Of a stretch of DNA of 64,000 nucleotides, positions 34,357 to 44,733 are shown piece after piece. Position numbers and translations under genes: made by a program. Each line of letters starts with the position of its first letter. Within the stretch, counting starts at the first letter, position 1. The stretch comes from Sporothrix humicola (Eukaryota > Ascomycota > Sordariomycetes > Ophiostomatales > Ophiostomataceae): positions 248,001 to 312,000 of the forward strand of contig WNYE01000021.1 of NCBI GenBank assembly GCA_021396245.1. The letters are read 5' to 3'. The notes beneath the pieces were generated by a model that was given only the letters and a program-made list of their open reading frames with translations, ran no database searches and had not been told where the DNA came from.

Positions 34357-35415
34357 TCATGACGCAGCGGCGACGGGCGTAGCGGCCTCGGTGGCCGGCT
34401 CGACGGACGGACTAGGCACGGCGCTCGTGTTGGCCATGTCGACATCGCTGGGCGTGGCCGTGGCGTCGCCGTTTGCTGTGCCGTTGGTGTGGCCGTTGAC
34501 CTTGAGTTTGTCGTCGGACTCCTTGTTGTCCTTGGCGTCCTTCGTGTCCTTGCTGTCGCCGTTCTCCTTGGCGTTCTCCTTGTTGCTGCCGTCGGCCGAG
34601 GCGGTGGCTGATGTCGATACGTCGCCGCCCTCGGTATCGGTGGCCAGCGGCTTGGGCGGCGCGCGCCAGCGCGGGATGCTCCACTGGACGCCCGTGAAGC
34701 TCTTCAGCTGGAAGCTGCCCTTGGCCCATTTGCGGCAGGGCTTGCCGGAGCGGTCGAGGGCGCGCAGGCCGGCGTTAATAGCGCCCATACTGGCCTTGGG
34801 GCCGAGCTTGTGGGCGCCGCCCGCCGCGGATGCGCGGATTTCGACACCGTCGTCACTATACGGTCAGCGCGTGCATAAATAAGAGGAACACATTGGGAGC
34901 ACTCACAGTTTGGCCTTCTTCTTGGGTCCTGGCTTGGATCTGACGCGCACGGGAGGCTGTGGCGTGTCGCCGTTGGCGCTGCCGGGCCCGGCACTGTTAG
35001 TGCCGTCGACGCCGGCCGCAGCAGCTGTCCGCTTCAGGCTGCCCTTTTTCTTGCCGGCAGCGCTGCTGTCGTCGTCTGCGGCAGCCGCAGATGCGGCGGC
35101 CGCGCCATTGGGTGGTGCCATGGCTAAAGGTGTGTCTGCCGAGGCTGCGGCGTTGGGGGTAGCGGGAGTCGAGTCGGACGCGTTGTCGTTTTTAGCAACA
35201 GCGGTCGTCTTGGAGTTGTCGGCCTCCTCGTCCTTGGCGGGCTGGGGAGTCGACGGGGCGGGAGTGAGGGCGTCTGCGCTGCTTGCGGCGGATGTGGTGG
35301 ATTCGATGGTATCGGGGAAGATAGCACGCAGCTTGTCGGGAGACACGGTTAGGGTGACGATACCAGGGGCGTTCTTATCCAACTTCTCTGACCTCCGGTG
35401 GTCTTTCGATGACAT
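34357..35415 (-). CDS. IES4, INO80 chromatin-remodelling complex subunit
   Basis: Two exons, 34907..35415 and 34357..34855, separated by a 51-bp intron (GTGAGT donor, TATAG acceptor); 335 residues. The conserved core spans the intron: a basic RSKPGPKKKAKL stretch, DDGVEIRASAAGG, then KLGPKASMGAINAGLRALD, RSGKPCRKWAKGSFQLKSF and TGVQWSIPRWRAP. This is the Ies4 family signature (INO80_Ies4, formerly DUF1711). The N-terminal block IVTLTVSPDKLRAIFPD is also typical. The C-terminus is acidic, Asn/Lys/Asp-rich and disordered. Ies4 is a fungal-specific INO80 subunit and, in yeast, a Mec1/Tel1 checkpoint phosphorylation target. It is divergent from the unknown gene at 36924, with a 1.5-kb interval between them. 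Confidence 0.92.
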
Positions 35416-36923
35416 AATGCGAAGGATGGGTTGGGGGATGTAGAGGATTCAAAGTCGCGAGGAAGTCGAGAGAGAAAGCTCGAGCTATTTATTTAGATCG
35501 ACAAAAAAAGGTCACAGACAGAAGACAGACGGACTGTAGTCTTGGACTTTGACGCTGACTGTTGATTTGCGCGTACTGTTGGAATTGCAGGGAGAAACAG
35601 ACACGTGTGGAAGAGTGTCGAATTTAGGTCACGGATCGTTGCGGTGACGAAAAAGGGCGTTGGCACAAGAGCCAAGTACGGCCCTGGCGAGAAACTTCAG
35701 ATGTTTCTCGTGTGCTTCGTGGGCCAATCCGTTTAACGAAATTCCGTTAATCGGTGGACTGGGCTTTCAGGCTCGCGAAATGGGCGCGACAGCGGATGTG
35801 GTAGGCGGCAGGGCGCTCAGGGGCAATCATGGGGCGTGGTGGTGATGGATTTGGTGGTGACAATGGGGCGACGATGTTCGACGATGATTTTTCGATGGCG
35901 ATGTTATGGCGATGTTTTTGACGATGAGGGTAGGGGGGACGGATGGGATTTTAATGTGATTGTGGCGTGGGAAGGCATCCTCATCCTTGGGGGGAAAGAG
36001 GGTTTGGGTTTTGGGGCCATTCTCTCTCGCTCTGCCGGAGACAGCTAAAAAAGGAGGGCTCATTTTTGATGGGTTTTTTTCTGGCTCTTTTTTCTGGTCT
36101 CTCGCTCTCTCGCCTTGTATCGCGCCGCAAAATGCTGAATGAGGTTTCTTAGGCAAGAGCCCGGAACGGGAACTGTGTAAGTTACGTGTGGTTTGGCCCG
36201 TGGCAGCAAGTGTTTTAGTCTGGACCCCCTAGTCACGGTGTTTTTCTATTTATTTTTGCTATTTTATTTAATACAGCCGCCAATAACACGCCAGAAGGCT
36301 CGGGATCGTGGCCTGAGGCAGAAAAAGGCCCCGCTTTATTGAGAGATCTGACCAATGGTGGGGCGTCCCTTACGACGAAATGTGGACTAGCGCGCCTGTC
36401 TGGCTGTCAGGGGTACACAGTGCCGGACATGTGCGGGGCACGGAGACACGAAGTGCGTTTTGGTGATGATGTGCTGAACTTCTGCTCAATAGTCGCCTTC
36501 CGTCGTGTTTCTGACCGCCAGACCGCCTGGATTTTCTGCGGCTTCTCATCCTGCGCTTCTCCCTGATTCTGAGGGGATTACGGAGGAGGAGCGACGCCTG
36601 AAGGCCAAGGAAAGAAGGAGGAAGCAAGGAAGGAGCACAGGACTCAGACACAACAGGTCTTCTTTCTGTTTACGAACTGACGAATTGTTTCTGCGTCTGC
36701 CCCTGGGTCCTTCCTCATGTTGCCGTTTAGTTGAGAGGCAATTACGTTGTAACGGGAGAAGTGGTCATCGAGAAATCAGTGATCAGTGAGTCTAGTATTT
36801 GCCTTTTTCCACAATACACCGACTTACGAGTATTGCCCCCACCAACCGCTCTCGTCATTGCTTACACGATTTGTTAGGCACAATTCCTCTATCTTTGCTC
36901 TCTGAGACACACACACAGCCAAA
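35416..36923. other. Divergent intergenic region, 1.5 kb
   Basis: Contains the promoter of IES4 (minus strand, left) and of the unknown 200-residue protein (plus strand, right). The right end has a CACACACA leader just before the ATG at 36924. No gene supported in between. Confidence 0.6.
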
Positions 36924-37526
36924 ATGCAACTGTTGAAATCACTTCGAAAAGTGTTCCAGTCGGGAGCGGACAAGAAGGCAAATGATGAGGCCGCATTCCA
37001 TATCGACCAGGTTCCCAGTGTTGATTTCCTTCTCCAACACCGCGAGGAGCTGCTCAAGAAAGGGGAACTAGCAAAAGCACGCGGCGCCTCGCCTACGGCG
37101 TCTCTCTACCGCATGTACGAGTACTTTGTGATTGGGTTCAACAATGGATTGCGGACAGAGATTGAATATTTCTTCAACAAGCCGTGGCCAGTCAGCGAGA
37201 TTCCCGATCCCCAGGACCCGGACCCGCAGCGGTATGCCATCCTAGCCGTTCTGCCGTCGTATATGACCGCGGCGTACAACCGGCTCATTGAGCGAGGTTT
37301 GCCACGTGGTGCGCCGGCCATTTTGACGCGGGAGATTGAGGACGAGCTGGCGGCACAACCAAAAGTGCTCGAGGTCGAGCCGGCGTGGGCAGCCGCCGTT
37401 CCCAAACAGAGCGAGCCGCTGGTCATTCCAAACCGTGAGGGTGAGCGGCCAGAAGAGAGCGCGGCGAGTCCACTGTTCCTAGAAAAGAACATTATTGCAG
37501 AGGAGCCACATACGTTGTTTGTTTAA
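36924..37526 (+). CDS. Conserved-looking hypothetical protein, 200 residues
   Basis: Single-exon frame with a good start context (CCAAAATG). The translation has uniform, non-repetitive composition typical of a real folded protein, with aromatic-rich segments such as LYRMYEYFVIGFNNG (about 61-75) and AVLPSYMTAAYNRLIERGLP (about 109-128). The last 60 residues are Pro/Glu-rich. There is no signal peptide or transmembrane segment; the N-terminus MQLLKSLRKVFQSG could form a basic amphipathic helix. I do not recognise a domain. It ends 149 bp before the convergent phosphoesterase gene. Confidence 0.75.
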   Translation: MQLLKSLRKVFQSGADKKANDEAAFHIDQVPSVDFLLQHREELLKKGELAKARGASPTASLYRMYEYFVIGFNNGLRTEIEYFFNKPWPVSEIPDPQDPDPQRYAILAVLPSYMTAAYNRLIERGLPRGAPAILTREIEDELAAQPKVLEVEPAWAAAVPKQSEPLVIPNREGERPEESAASPLFLEKNIIAEEPHTLFV

Positions 37527-37675
37527 ATTCAACTGTTTATATGTTTTGTACAACGACGATATTAAATGACTAGCGAGTTTGTTTTCAATGTTTGATGTTT
37601 GAATTTGAAGCTATAAATATCATGATCATAATCATTATGGACGGTTTCCCTCTCCAGATCTCCTGGTGCTGGTCG

Positions 37676-38614
37676 TTATAGAGTTACCTGCTTTGGTTGA
37701 CGCATTTCATCGTCTCGTAGACCACCCACCATGGCCGGATTCACGAGCAGGCACTTGCTTGTTGTTGATGTTGCCGTTGATGTAGGCAGCAAGTATGACA
37801 TAATAAAGTGGTAAAGGACACGTCCCAGGTTGACTAGCCCGCCCTTATCTAGGACTGTCTTCTCATACGCCGCTTGCAGTCCATCAAACTGCACCCATTC
37901 GGTGCCAGCGCCGTCGTGGACATGGCCAAAGACATGCAGTCTCGGCCGCACTTGCCAAAGTGTCCTTAAAAGATGCGTGCATCCAAGCTCACGATCGAGA
38001 TGGCCGTGTATCGGCCCGTGTGTAATGAGAATATCGACGCCTGGCGGGATCGGATTGCTCAGCTGGGCCCAGGCATCGTGTGTGCTTGTTCGTGGATACT
38101 GGAAGGCCCAGTTTCCGTGCTTTGGGGAGAGCGGGCTACCGTAGACGCGGAGTTGCCGTCCGTTTGGACAGGTGACTGTTGTCTCTTCGTTTTCCAGATA
38201 GACAATATCGCCCCAGTCGAGCGTGTCGTATTGCTGCTCTGCCTCGTCCCGCTTGTCTTTTGGCTTTTTGGCTCTTTGCTCGGCGTCGAGCAGAAGATCG
38301 TGGTTCCCGGCGACGACGATCTTGACGGCATGCGGCTGTTGCCTCAGCCAAGAAAGAGTTGCTTCGAGCTCCTTGAACGAGCCAGACTGGGTCAAGTCGC
38401 CGGCGTGAATAAGAACATCGCCATCAGGCAGCCGAGGCTGGCTGCTGTGCGTGTCGGAGATGCAGACAATGGATACGGCGTCTGCCTTGCGCGGTGGCGG
38501 CGTGACAGGATGCCATGAGAACAAGAGGCGGGCGAGATAGACGCAGGGCTGCCGCAGAAACAGCTGCCAGGCGCTGGGGCGCGGCCGGTGCAGCAGGGAG
38601 TCCAGGCCGGACAT
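37676..38614 (-). CDS. Calcineurin-like metallophosphoesterase (MPPED-type)
   Basis: Single-exon gene of 312 residues starting at the ATG at 38614; the upstream open frame is hydrophobic leader-like sequence without conserved motifs. The metal-binding motifs appear in order: ISDTHS (Asp54, His56), HAGDLTQSG (Asp73), GNHD (Asn104, His105), ITHGPIHGH (His199) and VFGHVHDG (His231, His233). This is a complete dimetal phosphoesterase site, and the compact layout with the SDTHS and GSPLSPK motifs matches the MPPED1/2-like group of small metallophosphoesterases. The natural substrate is unknown for fungal members. An N-terminal segment (about 16-35) is moderately hydrophobic. It is divergent from the nucleotidyltransferase-like gene at 39598. 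Confidence 0.88.
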   Translation of the reverse strand: MSGLDSLLHRPRPSAWQLFLRQPCVYLARLLFSWHPVTPPPRKADAVSIVCISDTHSSQPRLPDGDVLIHAGDLTQSGSFKELEATLSWLRQQPHAVKIVVAGNHDLLLDAEQRAKKPKDKRDEAEQQYDTLDWGDIVYLENEETTVTCPNGRQLRVYGSPLSPKHGNWAFQYPRTSTHDAWAQLSNPIPPGVDILITHGPIHGHLDRELGCTHLLRTLWQVRPRLHVFGHVHDGAGTEWVQFDGLQAAYEKTVLDKGGLVNLGRVLYHFIMSYLLPTSTATSTTSKCLLVNPAMVGGLRDDEMRQPKQVTL

Positions 38615-39597
38615 GTTGTGTGATAGCCCGGGATATAATGAGAGTATAGTAAAGATGGAAAATACAGTAAAGAGATGGGCAAGTCGAGGTTTGACGATCT
38701 GAAGGCAGAAAAGAAAACGACGGTGATGTAAACTCTGATGTCGAATGGTTGAGCAGACAGCGAGCATTAGAGCATCGCTGTAAAATGGTGTAACGTTGCT
38801 TGAAGAGAGCTTTGGGATATATTCATGGTTATGGGAAAGAGTTCTCGTGTTCTCTAACATCTAGGATATGGTTCTTGTTTCTTGTAGAATCGAAAGTACG
38901 ATGCATCGCAGTTGCCTAGATATGTAGATGCCTGCTTTGGGATTTGTTGGCAAGGCTACTGAGGCTGGACCGAACTGCTGGGGCCAGGTGGCTCAGGGCC
39001 CGGTTTCACTAAAAGCGCCGAGCTAACAGCGCCTATCACCCCCAGGCCCACCGGATTATGCCGCCCTGTAAGGAGTTCCCAACAACGCGCTAGCCCGTAG
39101 ATAGGATCAAACATCGGTACTTTTTGCATCCCATCCATCTCGATCTCAAACATCCAAACAAGAAAACATCCAAACGCTTGATGTTACGACGACCAACCCA
39201 AAGGATGGGAAGGATGCACAGGATGCACGGGGCGGTGCTCACCGACAAATGAGAGCCTCAGAATGGGCCAAGGACCCATGCATCGACGGTAAGGAGACCG
39301 GTGGAAGATGCAAATCTCCGTTGAACATGGCCTTTTACGATGTCCCTTTTCTTGCTTTTCTTACTTTTCTTGCATCTCTTGGGAAGCGCTCACATCCCAA
39401 GAACATGGCCCTTGTCCGGGATGACAATCGGCCGAGAGATAGGATGCACCATCGAGCACGATATACGGATATATAACAATGGAGCTCCTGGCAGAGAGAC
39501 GAGATGGTCTCATCTCATGATATCTCCAGAGAATCGACATTCATAAACACATCTTTCACACCACATTTACTTATATCAACACATCCCATTTACAACA
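38615..39597. promoter_or_regulatory. Divergent promoter region with a TATA element
   Basis: Separates the phosphoesterase gene (minus) from the nucleotidyltransferase-like gene (plus). A TATATAA element at 39470-39476 lies about 122 bp before the ATG at 39598 and is the likely core promoter of the plus-strand gene. Short imperfect repeats of AGGATGCAC occur at about 39211-39230. No coding gene supported. Confidence 0.5.
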
Positions 39598-40323
39598 ATG
39601 GGCCAGCTGCTCTCGCGCATCCAGAACAACCGCAGTGCTAGGACGCTGCGCGAGATTGCGCCGCCGCGCGTCCCCGGGCACGAAGCGGCCATTCCACAGC
39701 TCTCGCGAGACACCCTCGTCGCCGGTCTTCAGCGCGTGGCCGCCTACATCCGCAGCAAAGGCGGCAATGTCACCGTGATCGCCGTCGGCGGCGCCATCAA
39801 CACGATCCTGTTGCGCAGCCGCGACAGCACGCACGACGTCGACTTTTTCAACGACCACCTGACGCGCCAGGAGGCCGAGTTGATTCTGCGCGGCGCCCGC
39901 GAAGCCTCTTCCCACGACCGCCGGCTGGCCGAGGAGTGGTTCAACAACCGGACGATCCTCTTTATTCCGCGCGATTTGAGGGCCACTCTGACGGATGAGT
40001 CGCTGCACCACCGCGAAGTCGTCTTTGCTGCGCCCGGCCTCACTGTTTTGGCCGCGCCCTGGAACTATGCCTTTTGTTGCAAGGTCGACCGCATCTCCGG
40101 GCAAGGAATGCACGATGCTCGCCCATACGACCTCAGTGATGCCATCCAGTACATCCACCGATATGTACAGCAGCACCGCATTACGCATGTGCGCAGAGGT
40201 GATGTGCAGGCCTGGTTTACTCGTTTTTCGCTGCGGTGGTCGAACAACACCGAAGCCGTCATTACGAGGGTTAATCAAGGCTACAGGCAACACTATCGCG
40301 TCAACCACGATGTGATTGTGTAA
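39598..40323 (+). CDS. Nucleotidyltransferase-like protein with a myristoylation-type N-terminus
   Basis: Single-exon gene of 241 residues. The central segment VIAVGGAINTILL, then STHDVDFFNDH, carries the nucleotidyltransferase-fold hallmark: a glycine pair (Gly64-Gly65) followed after about 15 residues by D-x-D (Asp80, Asp82). A later helix region (about 155-235) could be the helical partner domain. The protein begins MGQLLSRIQ, matching the N-myristoylation pattern (Gly2, Ser6), so it may be membrane-tethered. I know of uncharacterised filamentous-fungal proteins of this general type but cannot name a function; whether a third catalytic acid exists is unclear, so it could be inactive. A TATA box lies about 122 bp upstream and the leader is A/C-rich. 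Confidence 0.72.
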   Translation: MGQLLSRIQNNRSARTLREIAPPRVPGHEAAIPQLSRDTLVAGLQRVAAYIRSKGGNVTVIAVGGAINTILLRSRDSTHDVDFFNDHLTRQEAELILRGAREASSHDRRLAEEWFNNRTILFIPRDLRATLTDESLHHREVVFAAPGLTVLAAPWNYAFCCKVDRISGQGMHDARPYDLSDAIQYIHRYVQQHRITHVRRGDVQAWFTRFSLRWSNNTEAVITRVNQGYRQHYRVNHDVIV

Positions 40324-41087
40324 ACACCGTGTGTGTTATGAGATGAGACGAGAAATGATAGAACATGATTGTATGAGTTTGTGTGTCTAGTGTCAGAGAT
40401 ACGACGAATATATGACAAAGGTAGGAAGGTTAACGAAAAGAAATGATAGCAACGCTGCAGTTGTTTGCATTTCTCTTGTGTTTACTTGGTCGTATTTCCA
40501 GTTGTTTTGATTGGTGTAAGATAGAATACAGGGCTGTCGTTTTAAACAATTATAAGAGGCTTATACCTAGCTTTAAACGGTGTATATGCATGATAATGAT
40601 TCTCTTCCTGGATTTCAGACGACACAAGCAGTAGACAGAGGAACAAGAGGAGAGAACAGTCCGTAGTATTGGGTTGCTTTTTGGCTGCATTTTTGGGCGA
40701 CATTATGTCGACATTAGCGCGCACGCCATCGCCGGACACGCTGATGAGACGAGGAAATGGGACCAAAGGAACGGAAAGTGACGAGACAACAGATAAATGA
40801 GAGAAAAGGCCGCAGAAGGCTTTCTTTTCAGTGGTATATTGGCTTTTCAACTGTGCTGAACCGCTGTCTTTTAACATTGATATGCCAGGCCCTGTCAAGA
40901 CCACACACCGTTTGTCCATTGCTCACAACTCGTTTAGTGCATCGCCGACGACACAACGTTGATTTTTTTTGAACCTCAACTTCACTTTTGTGGATTTTCA
41001 AAGATATTTTGCTTTCCAACAGACCATTTGTGAGACGATTTTGGCTATTTGACATTACCTACACGACAACATCATCAATCGGCAACA
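40324..41087. promoter_or_regulatory. Promoter region of the Zn2Cys6 regulator
   Basis: 764 bp between the nucleotidyltransferase-like gene and the regulator. It contains the cluster-associated motif in inverted orientation: GCATCGCCG at 40939-40947 (exact reverse complement of CGGCGATGC) and CATCGCCG at 40727-40734. This would allow autoregulation. No gene supported. Confidence 0.5.
40939..40947 (-). promoter_or_regulatory. Candidate cluster regulator site (CGGCGATGC)
   Basis: Exact 9-mer, minus-strand orientation, about 140 bp before the regulator ATG. The same word occurs upstream of the OYE gene and twice between the second SDR and the MFS gene. Confidence 0.4.
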
Positions 41088-44000
41088 ATGACCCGGAATG
41101 CAGGAGGTAGGCAACGAGGCGGCGATGCATCTCTCTCGACTTTGAATTCTGAACCCCGGCTCCAGAAACTGACGATTGTTCCAGCCGGCCTGCCGATTAC
41201 CGTGTTCGATATCAACCATATCCAAGTCGACCCGACAACGTTCAACAAGAAGCGGAAACGGACAAACACGGCCTGTGTCCGCTGCCACGAACGGAAGATC
41301 AAATGTGATGCCGGTGAGTAGCGGCCAATGTTGTAATTCGATATCATGACGACAATACTGACCAACAGGCTCACTTCCAAACAATACGCCATGCAGGGTA
41401 TCTACTCTCTTCTTCTCAATATTTTTAGACTTTTAAGAATTACTAACACGATCAGAACTGCGTCTCTGTGAGCGCATCATGCGTGTAAGTGAGAAGACAA
41501 ACAGTCCACGATAGTCATGATTTATTGACTCTAACCCGGCAGAATGCATGTTGATGGCAGGACAAGGGCTAGTCCGATTCAAGCGGCTCTTGACAACAAG
41601 GGTGACGAGGCTCAAGACAACAATTCCAGTGTCAATGACGGAAACAACAACGATAGAGACGACGATGACGGCATCGCCAACGCCAATGACAACCTCGAGA
41701 CACAGTCTACCACACACTCACGAGCCCTTCCCTCACCCTCTCGCTCACTGCCACCACCATCTGCCTCGGCATCAGCACTTCTTCTTCCTCGATTGCCTAG
41801 TCCGGCTCCACGAGCACCGGCCGATGTGTCTGTCCAGCGATTCGAGGCGTATGTGGAGGATAACCTGGGCTCTTATGCTCCATCATTTCGATCGTCAGGT
41901 CGAGGGTACGGCAACAACGACGTATCCAAGACAAACAACGATACCAACAACAGCACGTCGGCATCAGACGCAGCCCTCGCAGCGGCTGTCCTTTCATCTT
42001 TCACACCGAGTGCCACGACCCACGACAGCCATAGTAATGGTGATCCTTTCCTAGGAGCCGGTGCCAGTTCCGTCTTGAACGTCAACCCCAACGGCGGCGG
42101 CAGTAACTACAGTGTCGAGAGTGGTGCGTACACAGACCGGAACTACCGGAATGGATACGGCGGTAACAATAACCAACATACTCCGGCGTCGTACACAGCT
42201 ATTGGATCTGGCACCACAACAGGAGGAGCTGCTGGCAGCGACCGTATCGAGGTCGAGATGGGAACGAGAGCCACCCTCGACTGGGAACGTGAAGTGACAG
42301 ACCTGGACGCTGCGGATGTCGATTATCTGCGGGCCAAGGGCGCTTTCGACTTGCCGCCAGCTGACCTCCAGGCCGACCTGATCGACGCCTTTTTCAGCGA
42401 TGTCCACCCAACATCCCCAGTCGTCAATCGGTGGCAGTTTCTGGCTGATTTCCGTGCCGGCCGTCGTCAGAGCCGTTTGCTTCTGTTTGCCATTTTCACG
42501 GCAGCAGCTCGCGCCTGCCGAAACCCGGCCCTTCTGGATGCTCGCGGCACGAACCACGCGAGCGCCTGGCGCTTCTACCGGGCCACCAAGGCGCTTCTCG
42601 ACACGGGCTACGAGCGCAGCCGGTTGGTCGTCGTCCAGGCCTTGTTGCTCATCACCTGGTGGTGGGACAAAAAGGACGACGGCGGACGCAACATGCGCAG
42701 CTGTGCCGTGGACGCCATAAACACGGCCCAGAGCATCGGGATGCACCGCTGGGACCAGTACCCTCGCCAAAGAAAGGAGGCGTCGTCATCCAAAGCAAAC
42801 GTCGAGCTTGGACTGTGGAAGCGGATATGGTGGTCGTGTGTCAATCGAGATGTCGGCGTTGCTGTGGCCCACGGACTGCCGTGTATGTTGTCTCTAGACG
42901 ACTCGGACGTGCACCCGCTGACGCCGCACGATTTCAACGAGGACCCGAGCGGCGCGGCCGGAGGGCAGTGGGCGAGCTATAGTGAGGCGGAAGTGTTGTT
43001 TATGATTGAGCAGACGCGTGTTGCCGAAGCACTGAGGCATATCCACAACCAGTATTTTGTCCAGCAAAAACTGCAGCTGCGACTGACAGGGTCGATTGCC
43101 GCGAGGGAGGAGCAGCTGGGTGGCTCCTTCCCGGGGCGGACAGGCCACCATCCTTACAACCACAACAATGGCAGTCACGCTGCCGGAGACCCACATGCGG
43201 CCCCTATTCCGTCTTCTTCTAGCCACATCGGCCTCCGTCCTGACAATTACAACGATGCCGGTCTGCGGTTATGTCGGGAATGGCTCGCCAACGTTCCGGC
43301 CGCCGTCCAGTACGATGTCGACGATGTACAAGGCCACCGCTTCTGGCCGGCCTTTCTTCACATTCTCTACTAGTGGGTATTCCTTTCCGTATTTTTTATT
43401 TTGACCGACACTGACTGACTGTCTCAGCTCCAATATCATGCTACGATTCCGAGAAGTATCCGTTTCTCGCCCGGCCACACCCCGAGCCGTCGCCGAGCAC
43501 CAGTACGGCAAGGCGCGGGGCATTGCAGCGGCCACCATGGTCAGCAAGATCATCCGCAATATGCGAGCCCACGGCCATTTGCTGAGATGCACTGGCCAGT
43601 TGACCAATTCGCTCTTCAACTGTCTGCTGTTCTTCCTTATTGAAGGCTATCTCGCTAGTGCGTCTAACAACACGGCTGTGCGCGACGATGCCCGGCGCAA
43701 GTACACTCTGTGCCTCAACCAGCTGTACGAATTCAGTCAGCTGTGGATCAGTGCTTCTCTGGTTCATCGTCTGTTTGAGGCTCTACAAGCAAGTCTGTTT
43801 CAGCCAGGCGGACCAAAGACAGGGACGACAGGGACGCCTGGTGCTACGTCGACATCATCTGCCTCTGCATCCTCATCCTTCTTTGATGGCCACGAACTGT
43901 TTCCCGGATTTCGCACATCCAGCGACATTACACAATCCTATATGCGGCAGCTGGTCGAGACGGAGTTTTATCATGCAGACGCACTCCCAAGCACAGAAGT

Positions 44001-44324
44001 TGTGCTGGGAGGCGTGGGGGCGTGCACCACGACAACGGCAGACAGTGCTTCCCTCAGTGCATGGACACTGCCTTCGCCCGAAGATATGTGGTCGGGTCTA
44101 GATCAGCCGCTGTTTGGTGGACTGCCAGCCACACTGGACGTTGATGCATGGTGAGTACACATCGAGCGCAGTGAGGACGGAAAGAAAGAACGAGCGAAGC
44201 GAGAACCAAAAGAAAGCGAGGAGAAAAAAAGACGTCGTTGTGGACGACGATGGCGTGATGAGAAGCTAACCATGGATTTTTTACTAGGCTCGATTTCTTT
44301 CAATTCGGCGACGGGAAAATATGA
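41088..44324 (+). CDS. Zn2Cys6 transcription factor with fungal_trans domain (Ctf1/Far-like), probable cluster regulator
   Basis: Six exons: 41088..41313, 41369..41397, 41456..41484, 41543..43372, 43428..44150 and 44288..44324, giving 957 residues with consistent phases. The zinc cluster is Cys63-x2-Cys66-x6-Cys73-x10-Cys84-x2-Cys87-x6-Cys94, preceded by a basic KKRKRTN stretch. Two of its knuckles sit on 29-nt mini-exons. After a disordered Ser/Asn region, the fungal_trans domain (about residues 355-560) carries the KALLDTGYERSRLVVVQALL and WWWDKK segments that I associate with the Ctf1/FarA/FarB family of lipid and ester catabolism regulators. Exon 4 joins exon 5 as ILYYSNIMLRFRE. The short last exon adds LDFFQFGDGKI; without that splice the protein would stop at 44154. 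It is directly upstream of, and co-oriented with, the OYE gene, so it is the natural candidate to control the catabolic cluster. Confidence 0.88.
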
Positions 44325-44733
44325 GGAAGACAAACAAAAAAAAATGAGAGAAAAAGACAGAAGAAAAGCGACACGAAGGATGGATCAAGGTCCGGCGATG
44401 CAGGCGGAGAAAGAAAGGCGACAGAATACCAGGGTGCCGCTAGCAACAACAACCATAATAGGGGTGGGTCCCCGAACGCTATTCCCATCCAAGTATCACC
44501 GATGCACGAGTGTACCTGAAAGCTTTTACCTTCTCTTATTCTTTTCGTGTTATTCTTTTGCTGTCGTATTCTTTCGTCAGTTCAGCCGTCAAGAGCCGGA
44601 TGACGTAAAAAGATGTTTGAAAGGCGAGACAGGAACATTTCACAGCACTCCACAAACATCACGATACAGCTGTTTACATCTTCACTTACACGACGCCTCC
44701 CAACATCATCTCCATCTCATCCACCTCGCCGAT
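44325..44733 (+). promoter_or_regulatory. OYE promoter with a CGGCGATGC site
   Basis: 409 bp between the regulator and the OYE gene. The 9-mer CGGCGATGC is at 44393-44401, about 330 bp before the OYE ATG. The last 80 bp are a C/A-rich leader. No gene supported. Confidence 0.5.

Noticed and set aside
39571..40308. 245-codon minus-strand frame opposite the nucleotidyltransferase-like gene
   Set aside because: The plus frame has a TATA box, a good start context and a GG...DxD motif. The minus frame has no domain signal.
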